A stretch of DNA of 37,788 nt from Candidatus Eubacterium faecigallinarum (GTDB lineage: Bacteria; Bacillota; Clostridia; Oscillospirales; Acutalibacteraceae), in the NCBI GenBank assembly GCA_019115455.1, contig DXDN01000023.1, forward strand, positions 1-37,788, read 5' to 3'. Below, piece by piece: positions 15,084-22,736 of the stretch (position 1 is its first letter; each line of letters begins with the position of its first letter). Below the pieces are notes generated by a model that did not search any database, was not told the origin of the DNA, and was given only the letters and a program-made list of their open reading frames with translations. The translations under genes and the position numbers were made by a program.

Positions 15084-16335
15084 GTTTACCCCCTTTTCAG
15101 CCAAGCAGCTTTTTGTTTTGAACTGGTGGTGCAGAAACAGCAGATACAGCGATAAAAACGGAATTATCTGCGACGGCGCTGTCAGAAGCGGAAAGACTGT
15201 TTGCATGAGCATATCATTTATTTGCTGGGCGTTTTACAATTTCAGCAACACGTCGTTCGCCATTTGCGGAAAGACGATTGCTTCTCTGAGACGGAATGTG
15301 ATAACGCCGCTGCTGCCTATTATCAGCGAACTGGGATTCAGCTGTGATTTTAAAATAAGCAGAAACTATCTGGAGATATCCAGGGACGGGCTGTCAAATC
15401 GTTTTTACCTTTTTGGAGGCAGGGACGAGTCCTCGGCGGCTCTTATTCAGGGGATGACGCTGGGAGGCGTTATGTTTGACGAGGCGGCTTTGATGCCGCG
15501 CTCATTTGTTGAGCAGGCGCTGGCAAGGTGTTCTCTTGAAAATTCCAAATACTTTTTTAACTGTAATCCGGAGCATCCGTATCACTGGTTTTACTTACAG
15601 TGGATAAAAAAGCACAGGGAGAAAAACGTGCTTTACGTTCATTTTACCATGGACGACAATCCGTCGCTGTCACAGGCAGTGAAAAACAGATACAAAAATC
15701 TGTATTCAGGAGCGTTTTACGAGCGATTCATTGAGGGCAGATGGGTGGCGGCAGACGGACTGGTGTATCCTATGTTTGACCACAGCCGCCATGTCAAACA
15801 GTGCGCATCAAAAGTGCATGAATATTATCTGTCCTGTGATTACGGTACGGTCAATCCTTTTTCTCTCGGCCTTTGGGGCAGAGGGGATGACGGATGGTAC
15901 CGGCTTGACGAATATTATCATTCCAGCCGTGACAAGGGCGTTCAGCTAACCGACGAGGAATATTATCAGGCGCTGCTGAAGCTGGCGGGAGACAGGAAAA
16001 TTAAGGCGCTTATTATTGACCCGTCCGCCGCATCTTTTATCCAGACGGTTAAAAGGCACAACCAATTTGCGGTGATAAAGGCGGACAACGACGTGCTAAG
16101 CGGAATTAACAGAGTGTGCCAGGCGCTTAAAGACGAGGAGATATTTATTTCTCCGAACTGCGCGGACGCTATCAGGGAATTTTCTGTTTACCGATGGGAT
16201 AACGGTATAAAAAAGGATGCCCCGAAAAAAGAAAACGATCATGCAATGGACGATATAAGATACTTTGTCTCCACAGTGTTTTATAAGCAGCAAAAGGCAG
16301 AAAGTTTTGCGTCCGTTGCAATAGAAAGGAAATAA
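15067..16335 (+). CDS. Terminase large subunit
   Basis: A 422-residue packaging ATPase/nuclease. ATPase: Walker A 'GAVRSGKTV' (K43), 'CGKTIASLRRNVI', Walker B 'GGVMFDEAAL' (D138, E139) and the coupling motif 'FNCNPEHPYHWFY'. Nuclease (RNase H-like): acidic residues D258 in 'LSCDYGTVNPFS', D318 in 'LIIDPSAAS' and D395 in 'HAMDDIRYF'. All catalytic residues I can name are present, so the enzyme looks functional. Length and motif spacing match the Terminase_6/XtmB (PBSX-like) type. The ATG at 15067 follows GACGGG and overlaps the preceding gene by 17 nt; ATG 15076 is an alternative. It would dock on the portal and translocate DNA into the prohead. Confidence 0.93.
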   Translation: MISMTEFTPFSAKQLFVLNWWCRNSRYSDKNGIICDGAVRSGKTVCMSISFICWAFYNFSNTSFAICGKTIASLRRNVITPLLPIISELGFSCDFKISRNYLEISRDGLSNRFYLFGGRDESSAALIQGMTLGGVMFDEAALMPRSFVEQALARCSLENSKYFFNCNPEHPYHWFYLQWIKKHREKNVLYVHFTMDDNPSLSQAVKNRYKNLYSGAFYERFIEGRWVAADGLVYPMFDHSRHVKQCASKVHEYYLSCDYGTVNPFSLGLWGRGDDGWYRLDEYYHSSRDKGVQLTDEEYYQALLKLAGDRKIKALIIDPSAASFIQTVKRHNQFAVIKADNDVLSGINRVCQALKDEEIFISPNCADAIREFSVYRWDNGIKKDAPKKENDHAMDDIRYFVSTVFYKQQKAESFASVAIERK

Positions 16336-16337
16336 TT

Positions 16338-17462
16338 TTGGGCTTATTAAATTTCAGAAAAAACAAAAATGACACGGTGGGAGCCTCAGCGGTACAGACT
16401 TCTTCTGCCTCAAGGCATCCGTATTACAGGCTTTCATCTTATATGCCGCTCAACGGCAAATCGAGAGTATATGCCCAGGTGAGGCAGGCGGTTCCGATTA
16501 TTGACGCGGCAGTTAACAAGATAATTAGGCTCACCGACGGCTTTAGGTTTGAAACGGGCGACGAGATGCTCGATATAAGAATGAACGATTATTTTAACAA
16601 TATAAATGTCGGCGGAAATCAGAGAGGGATTAGCGCGTTTATATCGAATTATCTGAGCCAGCTTTTAACCTTCGGTACTGCTGTAGGTGAAGTTGTGCTC
16701 TCAAATAACGGCATATATGCTCTTTATAACAGCGATTTGGCTGACCTGGAGCTTAAAAGGGCAGCAAACGGAATTGACGTGGAATTTTATAACTACAATG
16801 AAAAAATTCCCAATCCGTCCCTGGTGCTTTATTCCGTGCTTAATCCAAAGCCCGGCGATCTTTGCGGCACAAGTATTCTTGAGGGACTGCCGTTTATCAG
16901 CGATATTCTTATGAAGATTTATCACACGGTGGGAGAGAACTGGGAGCACGCCGGCAATGTCAGGTATGCCGTTATATGCAAACCATCCGCCGACGCCGAC
17001 GGCACAGACGCTCAGAGCAGAGCCAACACCATTGCCCAGGCGTGGAAGGACGCCATGGATTCCAAAAGCGTTAAGGATTTTGTCGCTGTGGGCGATGTGA
17101 GCGTTCAGGTAATAGGTGCTGACAACGTATGCCTTAACAGTGAAATACCGGTAAGGCAGATGCTCGAACAGATAGTCGCTAAGCTGGGTCTGCCGCCGTT
17201 TATGCTGGGGATTAACTGGTCGTCAACGGAGCGAATGAGCACCCAGCAGGCAGATATCCTTACCACGGAGCTTAAGGCGTACCGCCGGGTGCTCACTCCC
17301 GTGATAAGCAAGATCGGAAACATGTATCTGGCGCTTGCAGGTGAAAACTGCCGTGCTGAAGTGGTATGGGAGGACATCACGCTTCAGGATGAGTGCGACG
17401 GCGCCAAGGCAAAGCTGTACAACGCTCAGGCAGAAAAAATAGAAAGGGAAATTTCAGTGTAA
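16338..17462 (+). CDS. Phage portal protein
   Basis: A 374-residue portal-like protein, somewhat short for the SPP1/PBSX-like families. It carries 'RVYAQVRQAVPIIDAAVNKIIRLTDG' near the N-terminus (wing start), a central 'DLCGTSILEGLPFISDIL' segment and 'LEQIVAKLGLPPFMLGINWSSTERMSTQQADILTTEL' (the conserved portal signature and crown/stem region). It forms the dodecameric DNA entry ring. The start codon is TTG, 7 nt after GAAAGGA, and only 2 nt after the terminase stop, so coupling is tight. The C-terminus ends early ('KAKLYNAQAEKIEREISV') without the long tail seen in many portals. Confidence 0.85.
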   Translation: MGLLNFRKNKNDTVGASAVQTSSASRHPYYRLSSYMPLNGKSRVYAQVRQAVPIIDAAVNKIIRLTDGFRFETGDEMLDIRMNDYFNNINVGGNQRGISAFISNYLSQLLTFGTAVGEVVLSNNGIYALYNSDLADLELKRAANGIDVEFYNYNEKIPNPSLVLYSVLNPKPGDLCGTSILEGLPFISDILMKIYHTVGENWEHAGNVRYAVICKPSADADGTDAQSRANTIAQAWKDAMDSKSVKDFVAVGDVSVQVIGADNVCLNSEIPVRQMLEQIVAKLGLPPFMLGINWSSTERMSTQQADILTTELKAYRRVLTPVISKIGNMYLALAGENCRAEVVWEDITLQDECDGAKAKLYNAQAEKIEREISV

Positions 17463-17482
17463 ATCGCTGAAAAGGTGTGTTT

Positions 17483-18451
17483 ATGACCATTGGATATGTA
17501 GAAAAAGAATTCCTGCCCCAGGAGAGCGATATGCAGAAGATAAACACCTTTACAAGACACGAATTTTCTGCAGAGAGCCTTTACGTCTTCAGCGCTGCGC
17601 TTTGCAATAACGATGTGGACAGAGATTATGAAAAATTTTCTGTTGAGGCACTTATGCAGCTTAAAGAAAAATTCTTGGGCAAAACAGGTATCTGCGACCA
17701 CTCCATGAAAGCCGCTGACCAGAAAGCCAGAATTTTTGACACCTGGGTAGAAAAGGTGGATGGCAAAAAAACGGCTGACGGCGAAGACTTTTATCAGCTT
17801 AAGGCTAAGGCTTATATGGTTAGAAATCGTGAAAACGAGGAGTTTATAACCGAGATAGAGGCAGGAATAAAAAAGGAAATCTCTGTTTCCTGCTCAATGG
17901 GAAGCAGTGTGTGCTCAATATGCGGCAATGACAGAAAAAACGGTCGCTGCGAGCATATTCCTGGCAGGACGTATAACGGCAAAATCGCATTCACCGTGCT
18001 TTCGGATGCTTTGGATGCGTATGAATTCAGCTTCGTGGCGGTTCCGGCTCAGCGTGAGGCGGGAGTCACTAAATCATTAAAAAATATGAAAGGAAAAAAC
18101 TGTATGACGCAAATTATAAAATCACTTAAGGACTGCGGCGCTGAAATTGTTCTCACCCGGGAACAGGCGGACGAGATAGTAAAAAGCTATGAAAATCTTA
18201 TGGATGAAGCCGAACTGGGCAGGGAATACAAAAAAAGTCTGGCAGGCGAGGTTGTCAGCCTCTGCGCCAAGGCTATGCCCGATATGGACCTTAATGTGTT
18301 CAGCGGCGTGGCGCAGGTGATGACCACCAAAGAACTTCTTTCATTTAAAAAGGCGTTTGAAAAATCAGATAAAAAAGAGGGCGCACTTTTGCAGCTCAGA
18401 CCTGAAAAGCATGGTAATGCTGCCGCCGCTCATTCAAATTACAAAATTTAG
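17483..18451 (+). CDS. Prohead protease/scaffold-like protein with a Cys-His cluster
   Basis: A 322-residue protein between portal and capsid genes. The N-terminal about 200 residues resemble phage prohead maturation proteases: 'LYVFSAALCNNDVDRDYEKFS', 'GKTGICDHSM' (candidate catalytic His), 'ISVSCSMGSSVC' (candidate catalytic Ser) and 'EFSFVAVPAQREAGVTKSL'. Between them lies 'CSICGNDRKNGRCEHI', which could bind a zinc ion. The C-terminal about 110 residues are helical and charged ('EIVKSYENLMDEAELGREYKK') like a fused scaffold. It would assemble with the capsid protein and be digested. ATG 17483 lies 5 nt after AAAGGTG; GTG 17477 is less likely. Confidence 0.75.
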   Translation: MTIGYVEKEFLPQESDMQKINTFTRHEFSAESLYVFSAALCNNDVDRDYEKFSVEALMQLKEKFLGKTGICDHSMKAADQKARIFDTWVEKVDGKKTADGEDFYQLKAKAYMVRNRENEEFITEIEAGIKKEISVSCSMGSSVCSICGNDRKNGRCEHIPGRTYNGKIAFTVLSDALDAYEFSFVAVPAQREAGVTKSLKNMKGKNCMTQIIKSLKDCGAEIVLTREQADEIVKSYENLMDEAELGREYKKSLAGEVVSLCAKAMPDMDLNVFSGVAQVMTTKELLSFKKAFEKSDKKEGALLQLRPEKHGNAAAAHSNYKI

Positions 18452-18462
18452 GAGGAAAAATA

Positions 18463-19461
18463 ATGGCATTTGATAACATTAAACTTGAAAAAGGACTGTA
18501 CACAACAGGTAAATCATTCACCAAGGCACTTGAGGAGCTTGACCCGTCAGAAAACTACAAGGGCACTTCGCTTGAAGGACTTGACGCTTACGAAAGACAG
18601 CTTAAAAGATTTGACATTAAGGTGTCCGGCTCAAATTCCGACCCGGTGTCAAAATTCTTTGCCACAACTGATTCAGCTGCGCTTTTCCCGGAATACATTT
18701 CAAGAGCAGTTCAGCTTGGCATGACTGACAATAACAAGGTGGAAAGAATCGTTGCCACAACCACAGAGATTGACAGTATGGACTACAGGTCTGTCTCAAC
18801 AGGCAATCTTGCAGCAGATTTTGCGCTTTCGGAAGTTGACGAGGGCGAGGAGCTTCCTGAGCTTACAATCAAACTCAACGATAATCTTACTACCCTCAAA
18901 AAGCACGGCAAAATGCTCGTGTCATCATATGAGGCAATTAAATTCCAGAAACTTGACCTGTTTACCGCTGTGCTCAAGCATATCGGTACATACATCGCCA
19001 ACAGTGAGTTTGAGCAGGCGGTTGCTGCAATTGTTGCACATGAAAATATAAAATCTTTTGCAATTCAGAGCTCAAATCTTGATTTTGTTGATATTGTCAA
19101 TGTTTGGGCAACCTTTGCTCCGTACAACATGACAAGTCTTGTTATGAATTCAAATTCTCTTGCAAGACTTCTTCTCATGAATGAATTCAGGGATTCATAT
19201 GCCGGTCTTGATTCACATGCTACCGGTAATATGATTACTCCTTTCGGCGCTGAGCTCTTTACGTCTAAGGATTTGCCAAACAATACAGTTTTGGCATTTG
19301 ACAAAAACTGTACGCTTGAAAAGGTACAGGCAGGCGGAGTTCTGACGGAATTTGACAAGCTTATAGACCGCCAGCTTGAAAGAGCAACAATTTCAACAAT
19401 TGTCGGATTCTCGACAATTTACGGCGACGCGGCGACTGTGTTAAAGCCAGCCGGAGAGTAA
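18463..19461 (+). CDS. Major capsid protein (HK97-fold type)
   Basis: A 332-residue protein with an excellent ribosome site (AGGAGG, 8 nt before the ATG), as expected for the most abundant head protein. An N-terminal helical arm (about 1-60) is followed by 'DPVSKFFATTDSAALFPEYISRAVQLGM', a segment typical of HK97-like capsids. The P-domain/spine region follows, then 'LVMNSNSLARLLLMNEFRDSY' and 'FTSKDLPNNTVLAFDKNCTLE', the C-terminal A-domain pattern. No premature stop is present. It follows the protease gene by 11 nt. I infer a T-number-forming icosahedral shell, but particle size cannot be predicted. Confidence 0.82.
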   Translation: MAFDNIKLEKGLYTTGKSFTKALEELDPSENYKGTSLEGLDAYERQLKRFDIKVSGSNSDPVSKFFATTDSAALFPEYISRAVQLGMTDNNKVERIVATTTEIDSMDYRSVSTGNLAADFALSEVDEGEELPELTIKLNDNLTTLKKHGKMLVSSYEAIKFQKLDLFTAVLKHIGTYIANSEFEQAVAAIVAHENIKSFAIQSSNLDFVDIVNVWATFAPYNMTSLVMNSNSLARLLLMNEFRDSYAGLDSHATGNMITPFGAELFTSKDLPNNTVLAFDKNCTLEKVQAGGVLTEFDKLIDRQLERATISTIVGFSTIYGDAATVLKPAGE

Positions 19462-19472
19462 CGGCTTATCAT

Positions 19473-19826
19473 ATGACTGATTATACATTGATTAAACAGG
19501 AGCTTTTAAGGCTCCTGGGTTGCAGTGAGGACGAAGTTGAGCAGTATATGCCGTATATGGAAAATGCCGCGGCGAGCATTATGTCTACATTAAAAAATCA
19601 TGAAGATGAAAACGACTCACGCATTGTGAATTTGTGTGCAGTGACTGCGTATTATCAGATAGTGCTGTCACGTCAGGACGATGGCATAGTTTCCTTTAAG
19701 GCGGGGGACGTGTCCTATACCAGGGAAAACAATCAGGCGGAAAATGCGTATAAGCTGCTCAAAGCGGCGCAGAAGGACTGCGCCGCCCTTGTAAACGATA
19801 GCGGTTTCGCTTTTAAGGCGGTGTGA
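19473..19826 (+). CDS. Head-tail connector-like protein (gp6 type)
   Basis: A 117-residue, largely helical, acidic protein right after the capsid gene: 'LLRLLGCSEDEVEQYMPYMENAAASIM' then 'NLCAVTAYYQIVLSRQDDGIVSFKAGDVSYTREN'. The size, position and the helical core with a beta-hairpin between helices fit the gp6/YqbG group of adaptor proteins that bind under the portal ring. No good ribosome site is visible before the ATG, which lies 12 nt after the capsid stop, so it may depend on coupling. The assignment rests on position as much as on sequence. Confidence 0.6.
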   Translation: MTDYTLIKQELLRLLGCSEDEVEQYMPYMENAAASIMSTLKNHEDENDSRIVNLCAVTAYYQIVLSRQDDGIVSFKAGDVSYTRENNQAENAYKLLKAAQKDCAALVNDSGFAFKAV

Positions 19827-19827
19827 C

Positions 19828-20181
19828 GTGAAAAAAAGCATAATTAAAAATCAGATAGATATGACGGGCACCACTGTATATATCAAGGACGGCGACTGGA
19901 CCTCCGTGCCTTTTAAAGCATGTGTTTCGCATCTTTGGAGAAAAAAGTCAACGGCATTTGAGCCTGATTATGAAATGCTCGGAAAATCTCTGATTGAATA
20001 TTATCTTTATATCGGTCCTTATGACCATGATATTACTATGCTGTCAGATGACGCGATTTTTATGCTGGGTGACACTGCATATGAGCTCAGGTATGCCGAC
20101 GCTGTGAAATTTAACGGCGAGACAATCTACTTTACCGGTATATTAAAAAAGATAAAGGGGAATGAGTTCAATGAGAATTGA
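19828..20181 (+). CDS. Head-completion/stopper-like protein
   Basis: A 117-residue beta-rich protein starting with GTG, 1 nt after the previous stop. The pattern 'TTVYIKDGDWTSVPFKACVSHLWRKKS', 'YYLYIGPYDHDITMLSDDAIFMLGDTAYELRYADAVKFNGETIYFTGILKK' resembles stopper or minor capsid proteins of the YqbH/XkdH type that close the connector after packaging. It has the usual length and position of that gene. Its end overlaps the next gene by about 11 nt. No catalytic role is expected. Confidence 0.55.
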   Translation: MKKSIIKNQIDMTGTTVYIKDGDWTSVPFKACVSHLWRKKSTAFEPDYEMLGKSLIEYYLYIGPYDHDITMLSDDAIFMLGDTAYELRYADAVKFNGETIYFTGILKKIKGNEFNEN

Positions 20182-20566
20182 TACTATTTTGGACGCCGTT
20201 GAAGAACGCTTAAAGGCGGACGAGCTTTTCTCTAACATTAATATTATAAAAGCGTATCCCTGTAGTGCCGCTCCGAGCAGACTCTCACGTGAAACACTGG
20301 CGCTGGGACTGGACGAGATAAAGGTTACACCCGCAAGCGTTGACGATATTAACAAAACAGGGGAAATCTCTGTTTTTGCCGATATATTTATTCCGCTAAA
20401 AAATCCCAGCTCAAGAGCATTTGAAATACTGACGGCACTTTGCTCGTGTATGGACGATTTTAATGTTTTATCAGTAAGCGCCCAGCGCATTGCAGTTGAC
20501 AGGGACACCGCATCTTATGTTCTTAAAACTGTTTTTACTTTCAGAGATGAGATTGAGGTGATTTGA
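20171..20566 (+). CDS. Tail-terminator/head-tail joining-like protein
   Basis: A 131-residue protein of mixed alpha/beta composition: N-terminal helix 'MRIDTILDAVEERLKADELF', then strands, and a C-terminal 'AVDRDTASYVLKTVFTFRDEIEVI'. Size, position (third after the capsid) and pattern fit the tail terminator/tail completion class (XkdJ/gpU-like) that caps a tail tube at the head. This is noteworthy because the tube gene itself is missing from the cluster. ATG 20171 is preferred because AAAGGGG lies 10 nt upstream; ATG 20162 is too close to it. Confidence 0.5.
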   Translation: MRIDTILDAVEERLKADELFSNINIIKAYPCSAAPSRLSRETLALGLDEIKVTPASVDDINKTGEISVFADIFIPLKNPSSRAFEILTALCSCMDDFNVLSVSAQRIAVDRDTASYVLKTVFTFRDEIEVI

Positions 20567-20656
20567 ATGAATGAAGAAATTGATATGGCTAAGCAGATAA
20601 GCGAGATTATTCGCCTTGACCAAAAAAGGTATGACAAGAGCGGCGGTGAAGTCTGA
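20567..20656 (+). CDS. 29-residue peptide at the site of the missing tail module
   Basis: A short frame, 'MNEEIDMAKQISEIIRLDQK' then 'RYDKSGGEV', with a good ribosome site (GAGGTG, 7 nt before ATG). It sits exactly between the tail-terminator-like gene (no gap) and the LysM baseplate gene, which starts at the base after its stop. In related PBSX/Mu-like gene orders this is where sheath, tube, chaperone and tape-measure genes lie. The peptide is helical and charged; it could be a genuine small protein, a scar of a deleted gene, or only a translational relay keeping ribosomes on the message. Confidence 0.5.
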   Translation: MNEEIDMAKQISEIIRLDQKRYDKSGGEV

Positions 20657-21163
20657 GTGAAAATGCAATTTAAGGATTTTGTCTTTCCGACTAATCCGTC
20701 GAAGATAGAAATTTCGTCATCGTCAAGCTGTGCCGCCGACGATATTTATGACGGTAGCAACGTAGTCAGCAACATATCGACAAAGCCGGTAACTGTTACA
20801 GGAAGCGGAGAGTTTTATGGGGAAAGAGCCGCCGAGTACTGCGCTGTATTAAGCAATATGTTGCGTGACAGAACATGGGGATGGCTGTTCACCCCCGGCG
20901 CTGCTGCTCTCAAAGCTTATTTTACTGATTTTTCTTATGAGAGGGACTGTACAAAAAACAGCTTTGCCTACACTTTCAAATTTGTTGAAAACTGCTCCGA
21001 CGTAAAAGCAAAAAGGGAGATTACCAAAGTGGTTGCCGAAAGCGGTGAGAACGCTTTTGACATAGCCAACAAATGCTCGGTGACGGTGGATGATATTATG
21101 AAGCTCAACGACCTGAAAACACCTTTTGATATCAAAGAGGGAAGCGAAGTGACGGTAGGATGA
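20657..21163 (+). CDS. LysM-containing baseplate protein (XkdP-like)
   Basis: A 168-residue protein. The N-terminal about 115 residues ('FKDFVFPTNPSKIEISSSSS', 'KPVTVTGSGEFYG', 'TWGWLFTPGAAALKAYFTDFSYERD') match the pattern of XkdP/gp53-like baseplate proteins. The C-terminal about 45 residues ('GENAFDIANKCSVTVDDIMKLNDLKTPFDIKEGSEVTVG') form a LysM domain. In contractile-tailed particles this protein joins the tube end to the hub. The GTG start follows directly on the stop of the 29-codon frame, and its stop overlaps the next ATG (ATGA). Confidence 0.75.
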   Translation: MKMQFKDFVFPTNPSKIEISSSSSCAADDIYDGSNVVSNISTKPVTVTGSGEFYGERAAEYCAVLSNMLRDRTWGWLFTPGAAALKAYFTDFSYERDCTKNSFAYTFKFVENCSDVKAKREITKVVAESGENAFDIANKCSVTVDDIMKLNDLKTPFDIKEGSEVTVG

Positions 21164-22113
21164 AACTAATACTTGAAGCGGTAGACAAAACCGAATACAG
21201 TTTTGAGCAGGTGCTGGAGCTGGATTTTACACAGACGGTGGGAGTCCCCTGTGACAGCATCAGCGTAAGGCTGAAAAATGCGAATATGCCTAAGGAAATA
21301 GCAGGAGTAAAACTCTGTTTTAACGAAGAGATAGTTTTTAACGGATACTGCGACAACCAGAAAGTTAGCTGCGGTGACGACGGGTTTGAAACTTATATTT
21401 ACGCACGCTCAGGCGCTGCTGTTCTTGTGGATAATGAGGCGGAGCCTTTTACGTATAATATGCCTACTGCAAAACAGCTTTGCTATGTTTTTGCCAAGCC
21501 GCTGGGATTTACTGATGATTTGCCGGTTATTGAAAGCAGAGAAAAATACGAGATTCAGAAAGGAACGACTTGCTACGGAGCCATAAGCGGCTTCGTAGCA
21601 ATGGCGGCAGGTAAAAACATCTGCGTTATGCCTGACAACTGCATCAAAATCCTTGAAAAAAGCGATGATATAAAAGAACTCCCCTCACACAGATTAATCA
21701 GCGCTTGCGCTGTAATAAACAGAAGCGAACCGCTTACGGAAATCAGATTTAAAAAGGATTCCGCACTGGCAGGATATAAGACCAGAATGAGGTCAAGTGT
21801 AAATGAAACATACGGTCTTACTGAAAGAATAAAGTATGTGAATTTATCGTCGCTTCCCCAATGGCAGCGTGATAATACAATACTTCAGACGCTGAAAAAT
21901 TCATATGAGGATTATCGCATGCTGGAGGTAACTGTAGCAGGATATGTAAGCGAGCCGCTGCTCCAGAGATACTCTTATCATTCCCGTCTGGGAGATTATG
22001 AGGATTATGTTATGACGGAAAAGGAGTATATTGTCGGAGCGAATGGCGAATTCACACGGCTGGTGCTGAAAAAAGAAATTGACATAAAGGAGATAACATA
22101 TGTGGCTCAGTAA
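21160..22113 (+). CDS. Baseplate hub protein (XkdQ/gpD-like)
   Basis: A 317-residue protein with the tandem barrel pattern of late-control gpD/XkdQ hub proteins: 'FTQTVGVPCDSISVRLKNANMP' and 'VKLCFNEEIVFNGYCDNQKV' (first barrel), 'GFETYIYARSGAAVLVDNEAEP', then 'GAISGFVAMAAGKNICVMPDNCIKI', and a C-terminal 'LEVTVAGYVSEPLLQRYSYHSRLGDYEDYVMTEKEYIVG' closing barrel. It would form the trimer at the distal end of a tail, holding the spike. The start overlaps the LysM gene by 4 nt and the end overlaps the spike gene by 14 nt. Confidence 0.75.
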   Translation: MKLILEAVDKTEYSFEQVLELDFTQTVGVPCDSISVRLKNANMPKEIAGVKLCFNEEIVFNGYCDNQKVSCGDDGFETYIYARSGAAVLVDNEAEPFTYNMPTAKQLCYVFAKPLGFTDDLPVIESREKYEIQKGTTCYGAISGFVAMAAGKNICVMPDNCIKILEKSDDIKELPSHRLISACAVINRSEPLTEIRFKKDSALAGYKTRMRSSVNETYGLTERIKYVNLSSLPQWQRDNTILQTLKNSYEDYRMLEVTVAGYVSEPLLQRYSYHSRLGDYEDYVMTEKEYIVGANGEFTRLVLKKEIDIKEITYVAQ

Positions 22114-22456
22114 AAAAATGGTTTCTAAGGAAAGCACACCGGCGGTGCAGAGCGGCATAAGCACTCTTAACAGCAACGGCAAGGTGGAAGCGATATCCAC
22201 GGGAGCGGAAAGGGACATACGATTTTATTCGGCATACGGGTACAGCTTTTCTATTCCGTCAGGTGAGGAAATTTTAATGTCCCAAAGCAGCGGACAGCAA
22301 ACGGCATTCGGCACACTTATGAAAAACAGCGATATCGAAACCGGAGAGATAATGATAACCTCTCAGTCAGGAGCATACATCCACTTGAAAAACAATGGTT
22401 CGGTTGTGATAAACGGGCTGGAAATAGACAAAAACGGAGTGATAGTCAATGAATAA
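22100..22456 (+). CDS. Baseplate spike/assembly protein V (Mu gp45-like)
   Basis: A 118-residue beta-rich protein. The block 'GEEILMSQSSGQQTAFGTLMKNSDIETGEIMITSQSGAYIHLKNNGSVVINGLEIDKNG' resembles the C-terminal beta-helix region of Mu gp45/P2 gpV spikes, where repeats like 'SGAYIHLKNNGSVVING' wrap a trimeric needle. No metal-binding H-x-H tip is visible. It is somewhat shorter than typical (150-200), lacking much of the N-terminal OB-fold, so it may be reduced. The ATG follows AAGGAGATA within the hub gene. Confidence 0.65.
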   Translation: MWLSKKMVSKESTPAVQSGISTLNSNGKVEAISTGAERDIRFYSAYGYSFSIPSGEEILMSQSSGQQTAFGTLMKNSDIETGEIMITSQSGAYIHLKNNGSVVINGLEIDKNGVIVNE

Positions 22457-22736
22457 ACCTGAAAGTATTATAAATTCCATATTGACTGACTGTACTGCCG
22501 CTTTGGTTTGCCCCAGAGGTGAATTTTATCCCGACAAGGACTACGGTAGCCGTATCAGAAAAGAAATACAGGAAATTGATCTTCAAACTTTGCTCAGTTA
22601 TTCCAGGCAGGCATTAAGCGACATGGACGGCATTTTTGTGATATCGGCGGAAAAGGACGATGAAAAAATAATATTTAATATCAGCATAAATGATGATGAA
22701 AGGCAGGTGTTTGTTCCCGTTGAACAGGACTTATGA
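22449..22736 (+). CDS. Baseplate wedge protein (Mu gp46/XkdS-like)
   Basis: A 95-residue protein whose 'LVCPRGEFYPDKDYGSRI' segment is characteristic of the gp25/gp46/XkdS group, where a conserved 'GE...DYGS' turn initiates sheath contact. The rest ('DLQTLLSYSRQALSDMDGIFVISAEKDDEKIIFNISINDDERQVFVPV') matches the family's helix-strand pattern. In phages this wedge protein nucleates polymerisation of the contractile sheath, yet no sheath gene is present nearby. Start overlaps the spike gene by 8 nt. Confidence 0.7.
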   Translation: MNKPESIINSILTDCTAALVCPRGEFYPDKDYGSRIRKEIQEIDLQTLLSYSRQALSDMDGIFVISAEKDDEKIIFNISINDDERQVFVPVEQDL

